Shown here: in pieces, positions 52,833 to 61,103 of the stretch
How the letters are laid out: each line of letters starts with the position of its first letter
How positions within the stretch are numbered: the first letter of the stretch is position 1
Source of the DNA: Aldehydirespirator sp965116665
GTDB taxonomy: Bacteria; Actinomycetota; Acidimicrobiia; Acidimicrobiales; Aldehydirespiratoraceae
Reading direction: 5' to 3'
DNA: 64,000 nucleotides
Assembly (NCBI GenBank): GCA_965116665.1
Contig: OZ220709.1
Span: forward strand, 1,426,001-1,490,000
Position numbers and translations under genes: made by a program
Notes under the pieces: model-generated
Seen by the model: only the letters and a program-made list of their open reading frames with translations
Databases searched by the model: none
What the model was told of the DNA's origin: nothing

Positions 52833-53919
52833 GGCTGCGGTGCGCGATGTGTGGGTTCCGCTGTCACAGGGTCCATGACCGCCGCGACAAGAAGGTCACC
52901 GATCTGGAGGTGTCGGGTCGGCGCACGACGCTGTTGTGGGTGCGGCGGCGGATGGTCTGTGACAGTTGCGGCAGCCGGTTCTTGGGGGACCATTGCGCGT
53001 TCGAGGGCGCGCTGACGGCGCGGCTGGCGCGGGCTCTGGTGGCGGACGCCAAGGTGATGACGCTGCGCGCCGCGGCGCGCCGGCGCGGTGTCGGCTGGCA
53101 CAAGATCAACGCCTTGGTGCGGGCCTTCGCCGGGATCGTCGCCGAGCGGCGCCGCCGCGAGCGCTGCCGGGTGCTCTGGTCGATGAGACCTCCATCCGCA
53201 GAAGGCACCGCTACGTGACCGTGATCGTCAACGCCGACACCGGCCGCACCCTCGCGATGGTCCCGCATCGCAGCGCAGCTGCGCTGTCGGCGTTCCTGGC
53301 CCGACAAGGCCACAGGTGGTGCAAGGGAGTCAAGGCCGCCGTCGTCACAGACGGTTCGCGCGCCTACAAGGCCGCTATCGGCGCCCGCGTGGGCCATGCC
53401 CGCCACGTGCTGGACCGGTTCCTTGTCATCAGATGGTTCCAAGCGGGGCTCACACCGGTCCGCCGCGAGGTCCAGCGTCGCCAGCCCGAAGGGACCAAAC
53501 CCGCGTTCGAGCCAGAGGTGTTCAGAGCCAGATTCGCTCTGCTGCGCCGCGGCGACACCCTCACCGAAGCGGACCGGGCGCGCCTGGCGGCCCTCTTCGA
53601 CGCCCACCCCCGGCTCCAAGCCGGCTGGCAGGCCCTCCAGGAGCTGCACGGCCTCTACCCCGCCGGCGACCACCACGGCGCCCTCGAAGCCCTCGGACGG
53701 TTCTGCGACCTCTACGAGACCGGCGAGCTGCCCGAGTTCCACGACATCGTCGACACCTTCATCGCCTGGTCAGACGAGATCCTCGCATGGCACCACGCAG
53801 GCCGCCCCTCAAACGGCAGAATCAAAGGCACCAACAACCTGCTGCAAGTCCTCAGGCGCACCGTCCACGGCTTCACCAACCCCGACAACTTCGAAGCCCG
53901 CGGCCTCCTCGTGACATAG
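52833..53919 (+). pseudogene. ISL3-family transposase, truncated and frameshifted
   Basis: It starts within a zinc finger (CAMCGFRCHRVHDRRDKKVT; CDSCGSRFLGDHC), with the very N-terminus lost at the IS3 junction. The HTH region ends at RRRERC near 53170. The catalytic domain is in the next frame: LVDETSIRRRHRYVTVIVNA (first D), VVTDGSRAYKAAIGARVGHA (second D) and GRIKGTNNLLQVLRRTVHGF. In the last motif Lys (AAA, 53824-53826) stands where ISL3 enzymes have the catalytic Glu. Thus it carries at least three lesions. Confidence 0.82.
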
Positions 53920-54278
53920 TCACCCCACCGGTGCCAGCAACCTCACATCCCACGAATTCGCGCAGCGCCAACTCGTCGCCTGATTGGCTAGCCACGCCAG
54001 CGGTGGCGCTCTACGTCGCGCCACGCATCTGACGATCAGACGAAAGTGGCTACGCCGTCGCAGGCTGCGGGGCAATCCGACAACTCGGAACTGGGACCTG
54101 CTACCAACCCCTCACATGGCGGGCGCGGCAGGGATCTCAGAGAGCAAGCCACAGCCTGCGTGAAGGCCCGGTGAGGCTCAGACCGAGGACAAGCAAGTGC
54201 CGCTCGCGGCCACGCAGGCGCTTGGAGGCGGCTCTCTCGCGAGAGGCCACGGTCACACCCCACCGCTAGCGTTGCTTT
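53920..54278. other. Intergenic between the ISL3 relic and the kinase gene
   Basis: 359 bases without a supported gene. The ISL3 right end is presumably within the first 100 bases, but I could not identify its inverted repeat. The last part should contain the promoter of the kinase/DUF3037 pair; no clear boxes are visible. Confidence 0.4.
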
Positions 54279-55070
54279 GTGGCTGTGACGTTCGACAGAT
54301 GGGAGGGTGACCTCGCCCACCGCGGCGACCCTGCCAACCCGCCGGTCATCAAGATCCCGATCAAGCCGAGTCCGAGGGGCGGATCAGGGACCTTTCTCGC
54401 TGCTGACGGTGATGGCGAGCAATGGTGGGTCAAACCCCTGAACAACAAGCAGGATGCACGCGTCACAGTAACCGAAGCGATCGTCGCTGCTGCCGGAGCG
54501 CTCATTGGTGCACCGGTTTGCGACTCGGCCATCGTCTTCCTGCCTCCCGAGATCGAAGGCTGGGAGTTTCGATCCGGCTCCATGATCGAGAGCGGGTACG
54601 CTCATGCGTCGCGAGGCGTCGCCAGTGCCGTCGAGCATCGGTCCCTGCAGTACCGAGAACGAGATGACAATGCACGGCGGCATGTCGGAGTGTTCGCCGT
54701 CTACGACTGGTGTTGGGGTGGGGATGAGCAGTGGCTCTACGCTGAGCCCGAGGACCGCAAGCTGTACAGCCATGACCATGGCTGGTACTTGCCGGAGACG
54801 GGCGCGACGTGGGACGTTGATGCGTTGATCACCCGAGTAGGCCAAGCTCACGTGGCGAGTTGGTCACCGAGTGGCCTCGACTCAGCAGTGATCAAGGCAT
54901 GTGCCCAGCGACTGAGGACGCTTACGCACGACGAACTTGTCGCTGCTCTGAGCGGGATCCCTAAGTCGTGGCCGGTGAGCGACCTGGAACTCGAGAGAGT
55001 CGGCTGGTTTCTCGAGAGCAGAGCCCCTGAGGTTGCTGGCAGACTGGAATTGATGGGAGGAGCGCCGTGA
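54279..55070 (+). CDS. HipA-like kinase (HipA_2 type)
   Basis: The protein has 263 residues from GTG. FLAADGDGEQWWVKPLNNKQ gives the nucleotide-binding strand with the Lys, TEAIVAAAGALIGAPVC follows, and DDNARRHVGVFAVYDWCWGG plus LYSHDHGWYLPETGATWD give the catalytic and metal segments of the compact HipA-like kinases that pair with DUF3037. It overlaps the next gene by four bases (GTGA-type), indicating co-translation. Possible role as a stress or defence kinase. Confidence 0.72.
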   Translation: MAVTFDRWEGDLAHRGDPANPPVIKIPIKPSPRGGSGTFLAADGDGEQWWVKPLNNKQDARVTVTEAIVAAAGALIGAPVCDSAIVFLPPEIEGWEFRSGSMIESGYAHASRGVASAVEHRSLQYRERDDNARRHVGVFAVYDWCWGGDEQWLYAEPEDRKLYSHDHGWYLPETGATWDVDALITRVGQAHVASWSPSGLDSAVIKACAQRLRTLTHDELVAALSGIPKSWPVSDLELERVGWFLESRAPEVAGRLELMGGAP

Positions 55071-55939
55071 GGTACATCTACTCGCTTATTCGTTTCGTTC
55101 CGGACCCAGCGCGTGGTGAGTTCGTGAACGTCGGAGCGATCGTCGGCAGTGAGGAGTCATCGGAGTGGCAAGTGCGACAGATCGAGAACCCCAGACGTGC
55201 GCGCGCGATCGATGAGAACGCCTCGCTCGGGGCGGTTTGGTCGTTCATCGATCGTGTTGGTATCGACGTCGACAATTTCGAAGCATCGACGCAGTCCCTG
55301 TTCGGGCTCGAAGTCGAGTTGACGGAGGACTGGTTGTGGCGTCTTCACGCTGATCACCAGAACATCGTTCAGCTAAGCGCACCGGCACCGATGGTCGCTG
55401 AGTCGGCGGACGATGCCTTGGAGAGCGTCTTCGACCTGATGGTGCTCGACCCTGCAGTGCGCAAGTACTCCTTCACGAAGAAGAACACAGCTCTAGCTGC
55501 GTTGCGTCGCGCCTACGACGAGTTTGAGATCACCAAAGGAAGGGAACGTCGCGAGCGTGTGACCCTAAAGACGATTCATCACGAAGCGCTCTTCGACTTT
55601 GCAGTCACGAGCGGCCAGGCAGTTCAGCTGACGCAGGCATGGTCCTTCCAGGTTCCTGATCAAGCGACGCTCGCCGAGCAGGTGAAGGCATGGGGTTGGA
55701 CTGTGCAAGAGGCTCTCGACACCGGGGGTCGCGTCCTCACTACTGCCGGGGAGTTCGATGTCAGCGAGGACGTCGCCGTCGAAGCGGTCTATGTGCCTGC
55801 GCTCCCCACGCGTCCCTCGCCAGCGTTTGGCGACGCCGAGCACGTCTTTGAACGGTTAGGCGTTCGGGCCGTTTCTCACGATCAAGCGGGCGATGTCGCG
55901 CAGCGTGCACGAGAACTTCTCGGACCGCTAGCAGCGTAG
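55067..55939 (+). CDS. DUF3037 protein, partner of the HipA-like kinase
   Basis: A 290-residue protein. MRYIYSLIRFVPDPARGEFV with NVGAIVGSEES is the DUF3037 N-terminal signature; LDPAVRKYSFTKKNTALAAL and a variable C-terminus follow. DUF3037 genes are habitually linked to HipA_2 kinases, which matches the overlap here. Biochemical role unknown. Confidence 0.78.
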   Translation: MRYIYSLIRFVPDPARGEFVNVGAIVGSEESSEWQVRQIENPRRARAIDENASLGAVWSFIDRVGIDVDNFEASTQSLFGLEVELTEDWLWRLHADHQNIVQLSAPAPMVAESADDALESVFDLMVLDPAVRKYSFTKKNTALAALRRAYDEFEITKGRERRERVTLKTIHHEALFDFAVTSGQAVQLTQAWSFQVPDQATLAEQVKAWGWTVQEALDTGGRVLTTAGEFDVSEDVAVEAVYVPALPTRPSPAFGDAEHVFERLGVRAVSHDQAGDVAQRARELLGPLAA

Positions 55940-56068
55940 CTACGCGCTTAACCCCTCAATGGTCAGAGGACTAGGCCCGACTCAGGCCTCCGCAGAAGCG
56001 TTGATCTCAGGCATCCGCATCGCCTAGCCACGTCGGGAACATCTCCTCGGGGGTCATCCCGGTGAGCA

Positions 56069-56100
56069 TCCCCCCTGATCTTGGAGGCATCGTCCAAGCC
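56069..56100. repeat. Solo IS3 inverted repeat
   Basis: GTGAGCATCCCCCCTGATCT and the following TGGAGGCATCGTC repeat the left end of the IS3 element at 56449 without any of its genes. It lies in an otherwise gene-free stretch (55940-56220). Confidence 0.75.
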
Positions 56101-56220
56101 TGGATCCACCGGTGCGGTGAGTGCTGGTGGGTGTGGCGCGTCCACCGGAAAGGCCTCCTGACGTGGGAGAATGCTGTTTGAGATAACGGCCATTCTCAGC
56201 CATGTGAGGAGGCACTTCCT

Positions 56221-56322
56221 GTGGGGGGCATAGCTGCTGGGATCGACGGGTTGGAGGTTCGTTTCGACGACGGGTCCTTGGTGGCTGACGGGGGTCTGCT
56301 GTTGGCGGGCACGGTGATGGAT
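56221..56322 (+). pseudogene. N-terminal fragment of an IS1380-type transposase
   Basis: IDGLEVRFDDGSLVADGGLL followed by LAGTV is the conserved N-terminal start of a different IS1380 subgroup from the one at 41530. It is cut at about 56322 by the IS21-type end. Confidence 0.6.
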
Positions 56323-56324
56323 TG

Positions 56325-56448
56325 TCAATGGCCAGTGGGATCTGCCCAGTGGCGGACAGCAGAACTGCCCAGCCGTGGCCAACAAACAGAACTGCCCGGT
56401 GGCGGCCAGGTGTTCTGCCCACGGTTCAGTTGGTGAGTGGCGTCACCC
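56325..56448. mobile_element. Third-type IS21 end (solo) interrupted by IS3
   Basis: Three terminal repeats (CAGTGGCGGACAGCAGAACT; CCGTGGCCAACAAACAGAAC; CGGTGGCGGCCAGGTGTTCT) and the last codons of istB (complement of GVTPLTN) form the mirror image of 63217-63351. The IS3 copy b is inserted directly after CGTCACCC. Confidence 0.75.
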
Positions 56449-56494
56449 TGAGCATCCCCCCTGATCTTGGAGGCATCGTCTAAGAGGAGACGCC

Positions 56495-56782
56495 ATGCCT
56501 GAGACACGAAGACGGTACGACCCGGAGTTCAAGGCCGGTGCTGTGCGGATCGTCCAAGAGACTCGCAGATCGGTCGCTGAGGTGGCCCGCGAGCTGGGGA
56601 TCGGTGCGGGCACGTTGGGCAACTGGGTCCGCAAGGACCGCGCCGAGCGCTCGGGCGAGCGTCTCGACGGCGACGAGCGTGCCGAGTTGGTGAGGCTGCG
56701 CCGCCGCTGCGCCGAGTTGGAGATGGAGCGTGATGTGCTCAAACGATCGGTGGTCCTTTGGGTCAGGGAGGCGACGCGGTGA
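56495..56782 (+). CDS. IS3 OrfA (copy b)
   Basis: 95 residues, identical in sequence to copy a, with the HTH (GIGAGTLGNWVRKDR) and the leucine-zipper-like tail. It ends in TTTGGGTCAGGGAGGCGACG just before the overlap with orfB, where a minus-one frameshift would make OrfAB. Confidence 0.93.
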   Translation: MPETRRRYDPEFKAGAVRIVQETRRSVAEVARELGIGAGTLGNWVRKDRAERSGERLDGDERAELVRLRRRCAELEMERDVLKRSVVLWVREATR

Positions 56783-57654
56783 GCCTGGTCGAGCACATCG
56801 CGGCCCAAAGGACCGATCACGGGGTGCCTCACGGGGTCTGCTGCCGGGCCCTGGGGGTGGCCGAGTCCAGCTTCTATGGGCGCCGCAGCCGCGGACCCTC
56901 GGTCGCCGGGAGGCGCCGACAGCGCGTTGATGCCGCGGTCAAGGACTGCTTCGAGGCGTCCGGCGGGACCTACGGCTCGCCGCGGGTGCGCGCCCAGCTG
57001 CGCCGAGACGGCCACACGGTGTCCAAGAAGACGGTGGAGGCCTCCATGGCCCGCCAAGGGCTCCAGGCCCGCACCCGGCGCCGCCGGCGGGGCCTGACAC
57101 GGCCCGACAAGTCGGCCGATCCCGTGCCCGACCTGCTCAGGCGCGACTTCACCGCAGAGGCCCCCGACCAGAAGTGGGTCGGCGACTTCAAGCAGATCCC
57201 CACCGCCGAGGGGCCGGTGTTCCTCGCGGCCGTCGAGGACCTCTACAGCCGCCCGATGCTGGGCTTCGCCACCTCTGAGCGCCATCCCACAGCCGGCCTC
57301 GCCGCCGCGGCGCTCAACATGGCCGCCGCCACCCGAGGCGGCTCCGTCGCCGGCGTGATCTTCCACACCGACAAGGGCGCCCAGTACAGCTCCAGAGACT
57401 TCGCCGAGGCCTGCCGGCGCCTCGGGGTCAACCAGTCGATGGGGCGCGTCGGCTGCGCGCTGGACAACGCCGCGGCCGAGTCGTTCTTCTCCACCCTGCA
57501 ACACGAGCTCATCTCCCGGCGGCGCTGGCAGACACGCGACCACGCCCGGCGAGACATCGCCGCCTGGATCGACACCTGGTACAACCCCCTACGCCTACAC
57601 TCCGCCAACAACATGACCAGCCCCCTCGACCACGAACAAGCCCAAGCCGCCTAA
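56779..57654 (+). CDS. IS3 transposase OrfB (copy b)
   Basis: 291 residues from the overlapping GTG. It carries the intact rve triad (VGDFKQIPTAEGPVFLAAVE; FHTDKGAQYSSRDFAEACRR; DNAAAESFFSTLQHELISRR) and the conserved Trp in DQKWVGD that is changed in copy a, so this copy is the better candidate for an active enzyme. Confidence 0.93.
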   Translation: MSLVEHIAAQRTDHGVPHGVCCRALGVAESSFYGRRSRGPSVAGRRRQRVDAAVKDCFEASGGTYGSPRVRAQLRRDGHTVSKKTVEASMARQGLQARTRRRRRGLTRPDKSADPVPDLLRRDFTAEAPDQKWVGDFKQIPTAEGPVFLAAVEDLYSRPMLGFATSERHPTAGLAAAALNMAAATRGGSVAGVIFHTDKGAQYSSRDFAEACRRLGVNQSMGRVGCALDNAAAESFFSTLQHELISRRRWQTRDHARRDIAAWIDTWYNPLRLHSANNMTSPLDHEQAQAA

Positions 57655-57684
57655 CCAACACTCCAAGATTCGGGGGGAAGCCCA

Positions 57685-57765
57685 CTTCGCCAACTACCGA
57701 ATCCGCGCCCTGCTCTACGCCGACAGACCCAACTGGGCGCTGCTCGACACCCTCACCCCGACCTG
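57685..57765 (+). pseudogene. C-terminal transposase fragment
   Basis: FANYRIRALLYADRPNWALL with DTLTPT and a stop. The NYRIRALL pattern is that of transposase C-termini; the parent family could not be assigned. It joins the recombinase fragment on its right without a visible border. Confidence 0.5.
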
Positions 57766-57784
57766 AAACGCGGAGAGCCGGTTT

Positions 57785-58218
57785 ACGGTGCGGCCCACCT
57801 GCCGCAACACGGCACGAGAGGCGTTGCGCCAGCCCTGCGGTCGGTGCTGGTTGACGACGGCGATCCACGCTTCCACGTTGCGGTCACTCACGCTATGGGC
57901 GGCGAAGCTTCCTAGCGTCTTGTCGGCCCACACCCCGAACGGGGCGAGTGCCCACAGCAGTCTCCGTGCCGCCATCGCCGTCTCCGGGTGGAGAGCCGCG
58001 GCCAAGGTCCGTGCCTCTGCCAGCACTGCCGGGGGAGCGCCCCTGACAGAGTGGGGGACCCACGTGGCGATGACGGTCTCAGCTTCGGTACAGGGAGCGG
58101 GGAGGGCATCTCGGGCTTTGGCGAGACGATCTCCGCTTGGCAATTGCAGACCCCCGATGGGTGTGGGATCGAGCAAGATACAAGGTCCATGCGACTCTCC
58201 AACGCCCTGGGAGGCCAA
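57785..58218 (-). pseudogene. N-terminal fragment of the module recombinase, copy C
   Basis: CILLDPTPIGGLQLPSG, then TVIATWVPHSVRGAPPAVLA, LLWALAPFGVWADKTLGSFA and RPQGWRNASRAVLRQVGRTV align closely with the first half of 28789-29772. The catalytic half is replaced by IS debris from about 57784. The TTG at 58218 is the likely original start and defines the homologous start region of copy B. Confidence 0.82.
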
Positions 58219-58231
58219 CTGGCATAGATTC

Positions 58232-58365
58232 CATTTCGCGCCACTTTGACCTGCGGTTATAGATGATTTCCAGAATTTCTATGAAATTTCGCCCATGAGT
58301 TATGCAGTATCTCTCAGGGGGTTGCTACGCACCCTCCTGAACAGCCATAATCAGAACTCGCTAAC
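58232..58365. repeat. Mobile-module right end, copy 3
   Basis: 134 bp in register with 29829-29963: CATTTCGCGCCACT, GCGGTTAT, TTCTATGAAA, GAGTTATG, a GGGT-(8 nt)-ACCC stem-loop extended by CAGG/CCTG, and AGAACTCGCTAAC at the end. It follows the recombinase fragment exactly as copy 1 follows recombinase B. Confidence 0.76.
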
Positions 58366-58599
58366 ACCCCACCCAACCGACCAACCAAACCAACCAAGGG
58401 GGTTTGCGGGTTTCGCACGTCCCCAAGCCTTCCTGCTGCCGGCCAGGCGCCACCGCCAAGGCGTAGAGCTAGACGACGAAGGCGTAGAGCTAGACGACGG
58501 TCGGGCTGACCCTACGCTTCGGGTGGCTCTCGCGGGCTTGTCGCGCCTCGCTGGTACATTGGCGGCGCTCGTGAAGTAATCCCCACAAGGGAGGGCGGT
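58366..58599. other. Stretch right of the last module end, with a left-end-like word
   Basis: Tandem CCAAC-type repeats (58371-58396) lead into AAGGGGGTTTGCGGGTTTCG, very similar to GAGGGGGTTTTGCGGGTTCC beside the tRNA (18867). A 15-bp direct repeat (GGCGTAGAGCTAGACGACG-type) occurs at about 58461 and 58482. No hairpin or transposase follows. It could mark a fourth module or the distal flank of the array. Confidence 0.45.
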
Positions 58600-59472
58600 G
58601 TGAGAGGCCACAGCCGATTGCGGACGCCGATGCTGGCGGCGTTCGTGGCGTTAGCAGCGGCCTGCGCCGCAGAGCAGGCCACCCCTGAGCCGGCCGTAGC
58701 GCCTACTACTGCTGCGGAAGCGCAGCCCGTCACAACGACGGAAGCCGCATCGGAAGCGGAACCGGAGCCCGAAGCCGAGACGGACCCCGAGACCGAGACG
58801 GAGCCTGCGCCCACAACCAACGCCGCGGCCGTGACGGAGCCTGCCCCTACGACAAGCGCCGCGCTGGAACCGGAGCAGGAAGCTGAGGCCGATACCGCGC
58901 CGGAATCGGTGGAAGAGACCACTCCCGAAGCCGAGCCAGAATCCGAATCTGAGATCGACTCTGCGACAGTCCCGGAACCAGAGCAGGAACCGGAACCAAC
59001 GACCTCGGAACCTTCGTCGGAAGTGGCTGCGGTGCTTGTCGCGGAGCCGACCGCCACCACGACAACGACTACTACGACGACCACCACCACAGCGCCGCCT
59101 ACCACGACCACCACTACGACGACCACAGCGCCGCCCACTACGACGACCACAGCGCCGCCTACCACGACCACCACTACGACGACCACAGCGCCGCCTACCA
59201 CGACCACCACGACGACGACCACAGCGCCGCCCACTACGACGACCACAGCGCCGCCTACCACGACCACCACTACGACGACCACCGCGCCGCCCACCACCAC
59301 ACAGGGACTGGACTGCCATCCCGCGTACACGCCATGCCTCCCGAACCTCCCTGGCGACGCGCTGAACTGCGGAGACCTCACCTCTGCCCAAAAGCCCGTC
59401 ACTGTCAATGAAATCGGAGTGGACCCCTACCGACTGGACCGCGACGGCGACGGACGCGGCTGCACAAGCTGA
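58600..59472 (+). CDS. Thr-rich lipoprotein with C-terminal Excalibur-type domain
   Basis: The protein has 290 residues from GTG with GGGAGG five bases upstream. The lipobox VALAAAC (Cys22) is followed by about 130 residues of Glu/Pro/Ala/Thr linker, a Thr/Pro repeat tract (TTTTTAPPTTTT-type, about 150-236) and a C-terminal LDCHPAYTPCLPNLPGDALN and LDRDGDGRGC, the Excalibur calcium-binding pattern with four Cys. It is anchored to the outer membrane face on a long, probably glycosylated stalk. Function unknown. Confidence 0.82.
   Translation: MRGHSRLRTPMLAAFVALAAACAAEQATPEPAVAPTTAAEAQPVTTTEAASEAEPEPEAETDPETETEPAPTTNAAAVTEPAPTTSAALEPEQEAEADTAPESVEETTPEAEPESESEIDSATVPEPEQEPEPTTSEPSSEVAAVLVAEPTATTTTTTTTTTTTAPPTTTTTTTTTAPPTTTTTAPPTTTTTTTTTAPPTTTTTTTTTAPPTTTTTAPPTTTTTTTTTAPPTTTQGLDCHPAYTPCLPNLPGDALNCGDLTSAQKPVTVNEIGVDPYRLDRDGDGRGCTS
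59056..59305 (+). repeat. Minisatellite encoding the Thr/Pro stalk
   Basis: Repeated ACGACCACAGCGCCGCC blocks separated by short ACG/ACC runs, in two unit sizes. The length is likely to vary by slippage and would change the stalk length in steps without breaking the frame. Confidence 0.85.
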
Positions 59473-59548
59473 CACTCGCAAGGTTCCTCTATCACCCCCG
59501 GTCACACCTCGACCTTTAGGGGCGTGAAGCCGAACCCGAATGGAGGCA

Positions 59549-60388
59549 CCAGTTGCGCATGGAGCGTGATCTGCTCAAACGAGCGACGGCCTTTTGGGTG
59601 AAGGAGTCGGGGCAGTGACCCGCTACAGGTGGGTCACTGCCCGGAAGGCCGAAGGGTTCCCGACGACGCTGTGCTGTGATGTGGCAGGTGTTGGCCGCCA
59701 GGGGTTCTATGGGTGGCGGGCCAGTCGAGGTGAGCCGACGGAGCGTGAGCGCGCCGAGGCGGCGTTGGTGGCCGAGATCCGTGAGATCTGGGCCGGCTCC
59801 GGCGAGGCCTATGGGTCGCCTCGGGTGACCGCGGAGCTGCGCTCGAGGGGCCATCGGGTGAACGTCAAGCGGGTCGCTCGGCTCATGAAGGCCCACCACA
59901 TCGCCGGTATCCGGCCCCGGCGCCGCAAGCGCACCACCATCCCCGCACGCTGCGCGCCGAAGTTGCCGGACCTGCTCGGTCGCCGCTTCGCCCCTGGTGC
60001 TCCGGACCGCGCCTGGTGCTCGGACATCACCTACATCCGCACCGGCGAAGGCTGGCTGTATCTCGCCGTCGTGCTCGACGTGGGCAGCCGCCGGCTGCTG
60101 GGATACGCCCTCAGCGACCGCATCGACACCCGCTTGGTCCAAGACGCGCTCGACATGGCCGCCCACGCCCGCGGCGGCCGCACCGCAGGCATCGTGTTCC
60201 ACACCGACTGGTTGAACCTGGTCAGTACCTCGCCGGCAAGCTCTGTAGCGCCGCCGCCGGCGGGGGGCTCGCCCAGTCAGTGGGCCGTGTCGGGTCATCG
60301 GCCGACAACGCCGTGGCCGAGGCGTTCTTCTCCAGCCTCAAGCGGGAACTCGTCAACCGGCGCCGCTACCCCGACCGCGCCACCAGCA
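59549..60388 (+). pseudogene. Degraded IS3 copy related to 30630-31922
   Basis: The tail of orfA (QLRMERDLLKRATAFWVKES) at 59549-59618 runs into an orfB from GTG 59615 (AYGSPRVTAELRSRGHRVNV; WCSDITYIRTGEGWLYLAVV). After VFHTD the frame changes (GQYLAGKLCSAAAGGGLAQS) through a replaced segment near 60215, and it stops being homologous at about 60388, inside the coding end of the next gene. Both inverted repeats are missing. Confidence 0.85.
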
Positions 60389-61103
60389 GCGTCAAGCTCT
60401 GGGCAGCGGTCCGGGCAGGGCCGCTGCCATCCCGTGCAAGGGTCTGTGCGGCGAGTCGGATGCGCTTGCCTTCTCTTCGCGTCAGGGCGGCATTGGCGGC
60501 GTCTTGTGGTGTGATGAGCGCCGCGAGTGTCATCACGTCGAGGAGGTGGCGCCTGTTGCCGCGTCCTCCCGGCGGGCCTGCGGCCGCGGCGATCTTGATG
60601 AGGAGAGCGCCGACGAGATCGGGGCGCGGGATGAGCGCCCGCTGCTGATTGCGCTCAACTTCGACCCGCCCTGAACGCTTCAGGGCTTGTGTCCCGCCCG
60701 CCGCTTGCAGCGTGTTGCCGCGACCGAGGCGTGGCAGGTGCCGGCCGAGATGGTCCGGGGCGAGCACGTCGAACACGGTGCCGGCCGCGCCCACGTACCG
60801 ATGGCCGATCGGCAGGATCTGCTGGTCGAATCCGTGGTCGCGCAGTACCGAGTCGATGTGGCTCATCCGGGTCCGGTTCGTGCGGAGGTTCACCACGACG
60901 TCCAAGTCGTAGCTCCAGCGCAGACTGGCACCGCTCGCCGGATCAGCGCCGGCGGGCCGGCGTTCAGCTTGGTGCAACAGCACCATCTGCCCGCCGATCA
61001 GTGTCCAGCCTTCGCCGAGGTCGGCGGCGACAGCCATCAAGGCGTCCCAGGCCAGGGCCTGCTTGCCGGTGAGTACGGGCAACACAACTACCGGCGTTCT
61101 CAT
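60366..61103 (-). CDS. AbiEii-like nucleotidyltransferase toxin, 3' end fused to IS relic
   Basis: The protein has 245 residues from ATG 61103 overlapping the upstream stop (ATGA). GEGWTLIGGQMVLLHQAER and LRWSYDLDVVVNLRTN give the GG and DxD nucleotidyltransferase motifs; RPDLVGALLIKIAAAAGPPG and RRHLLDVMTLAALI follow as in AbiEii-type proteins. The last six or so residues (VARSG) are read from the IS3 relic, so the original C-terminus has been replaced. Confidence 0.7.
   Translation of the reverse strand: MRTPVVVLPVLTGKQALAWDALMAVAADLGEGWTLIGGQMVLLHQAERRPAGADPASGASLRWSYDLDVVVNLRTNRTRMSHIDSVLRDHGFDQQILPIGHRYVGAAGTVFDVLAPDHLGRHLPRLGRGNTLQAAGGTQALKRSGRVEVERNQQRALIPRPDLVGALLIKIAAAAGPPGGRGNRRHLLDVMTLAALITPQDAANAALTRREGKRIRLAAQTLARDGSGPARTAAQSLTLLVARSG

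Larger units (their letters stand above)
56449..57684 (+). mobile_element. IS3-family element, second type, copy b
   Basis: 1,236 bp, ends TGAGCATCCCCCCTGATCTT and inverted TGGGCTTCCCCCCGAATCTT. Almost identical to 51597-52832. It sits between an IS21 end on the left and an IS-derived C-terminal fragment on the right, so its insertion site was itself mobile DNA. Confidence 0.94.

Noticed and set aside
59056..59305. Regularly spaced repeats that could be mistaken for a CRISPR array.
   Set aside because: The repeats are in frame inside a lipoprotein gene and encode a Thr/Pro stalk; spacers are not unique.
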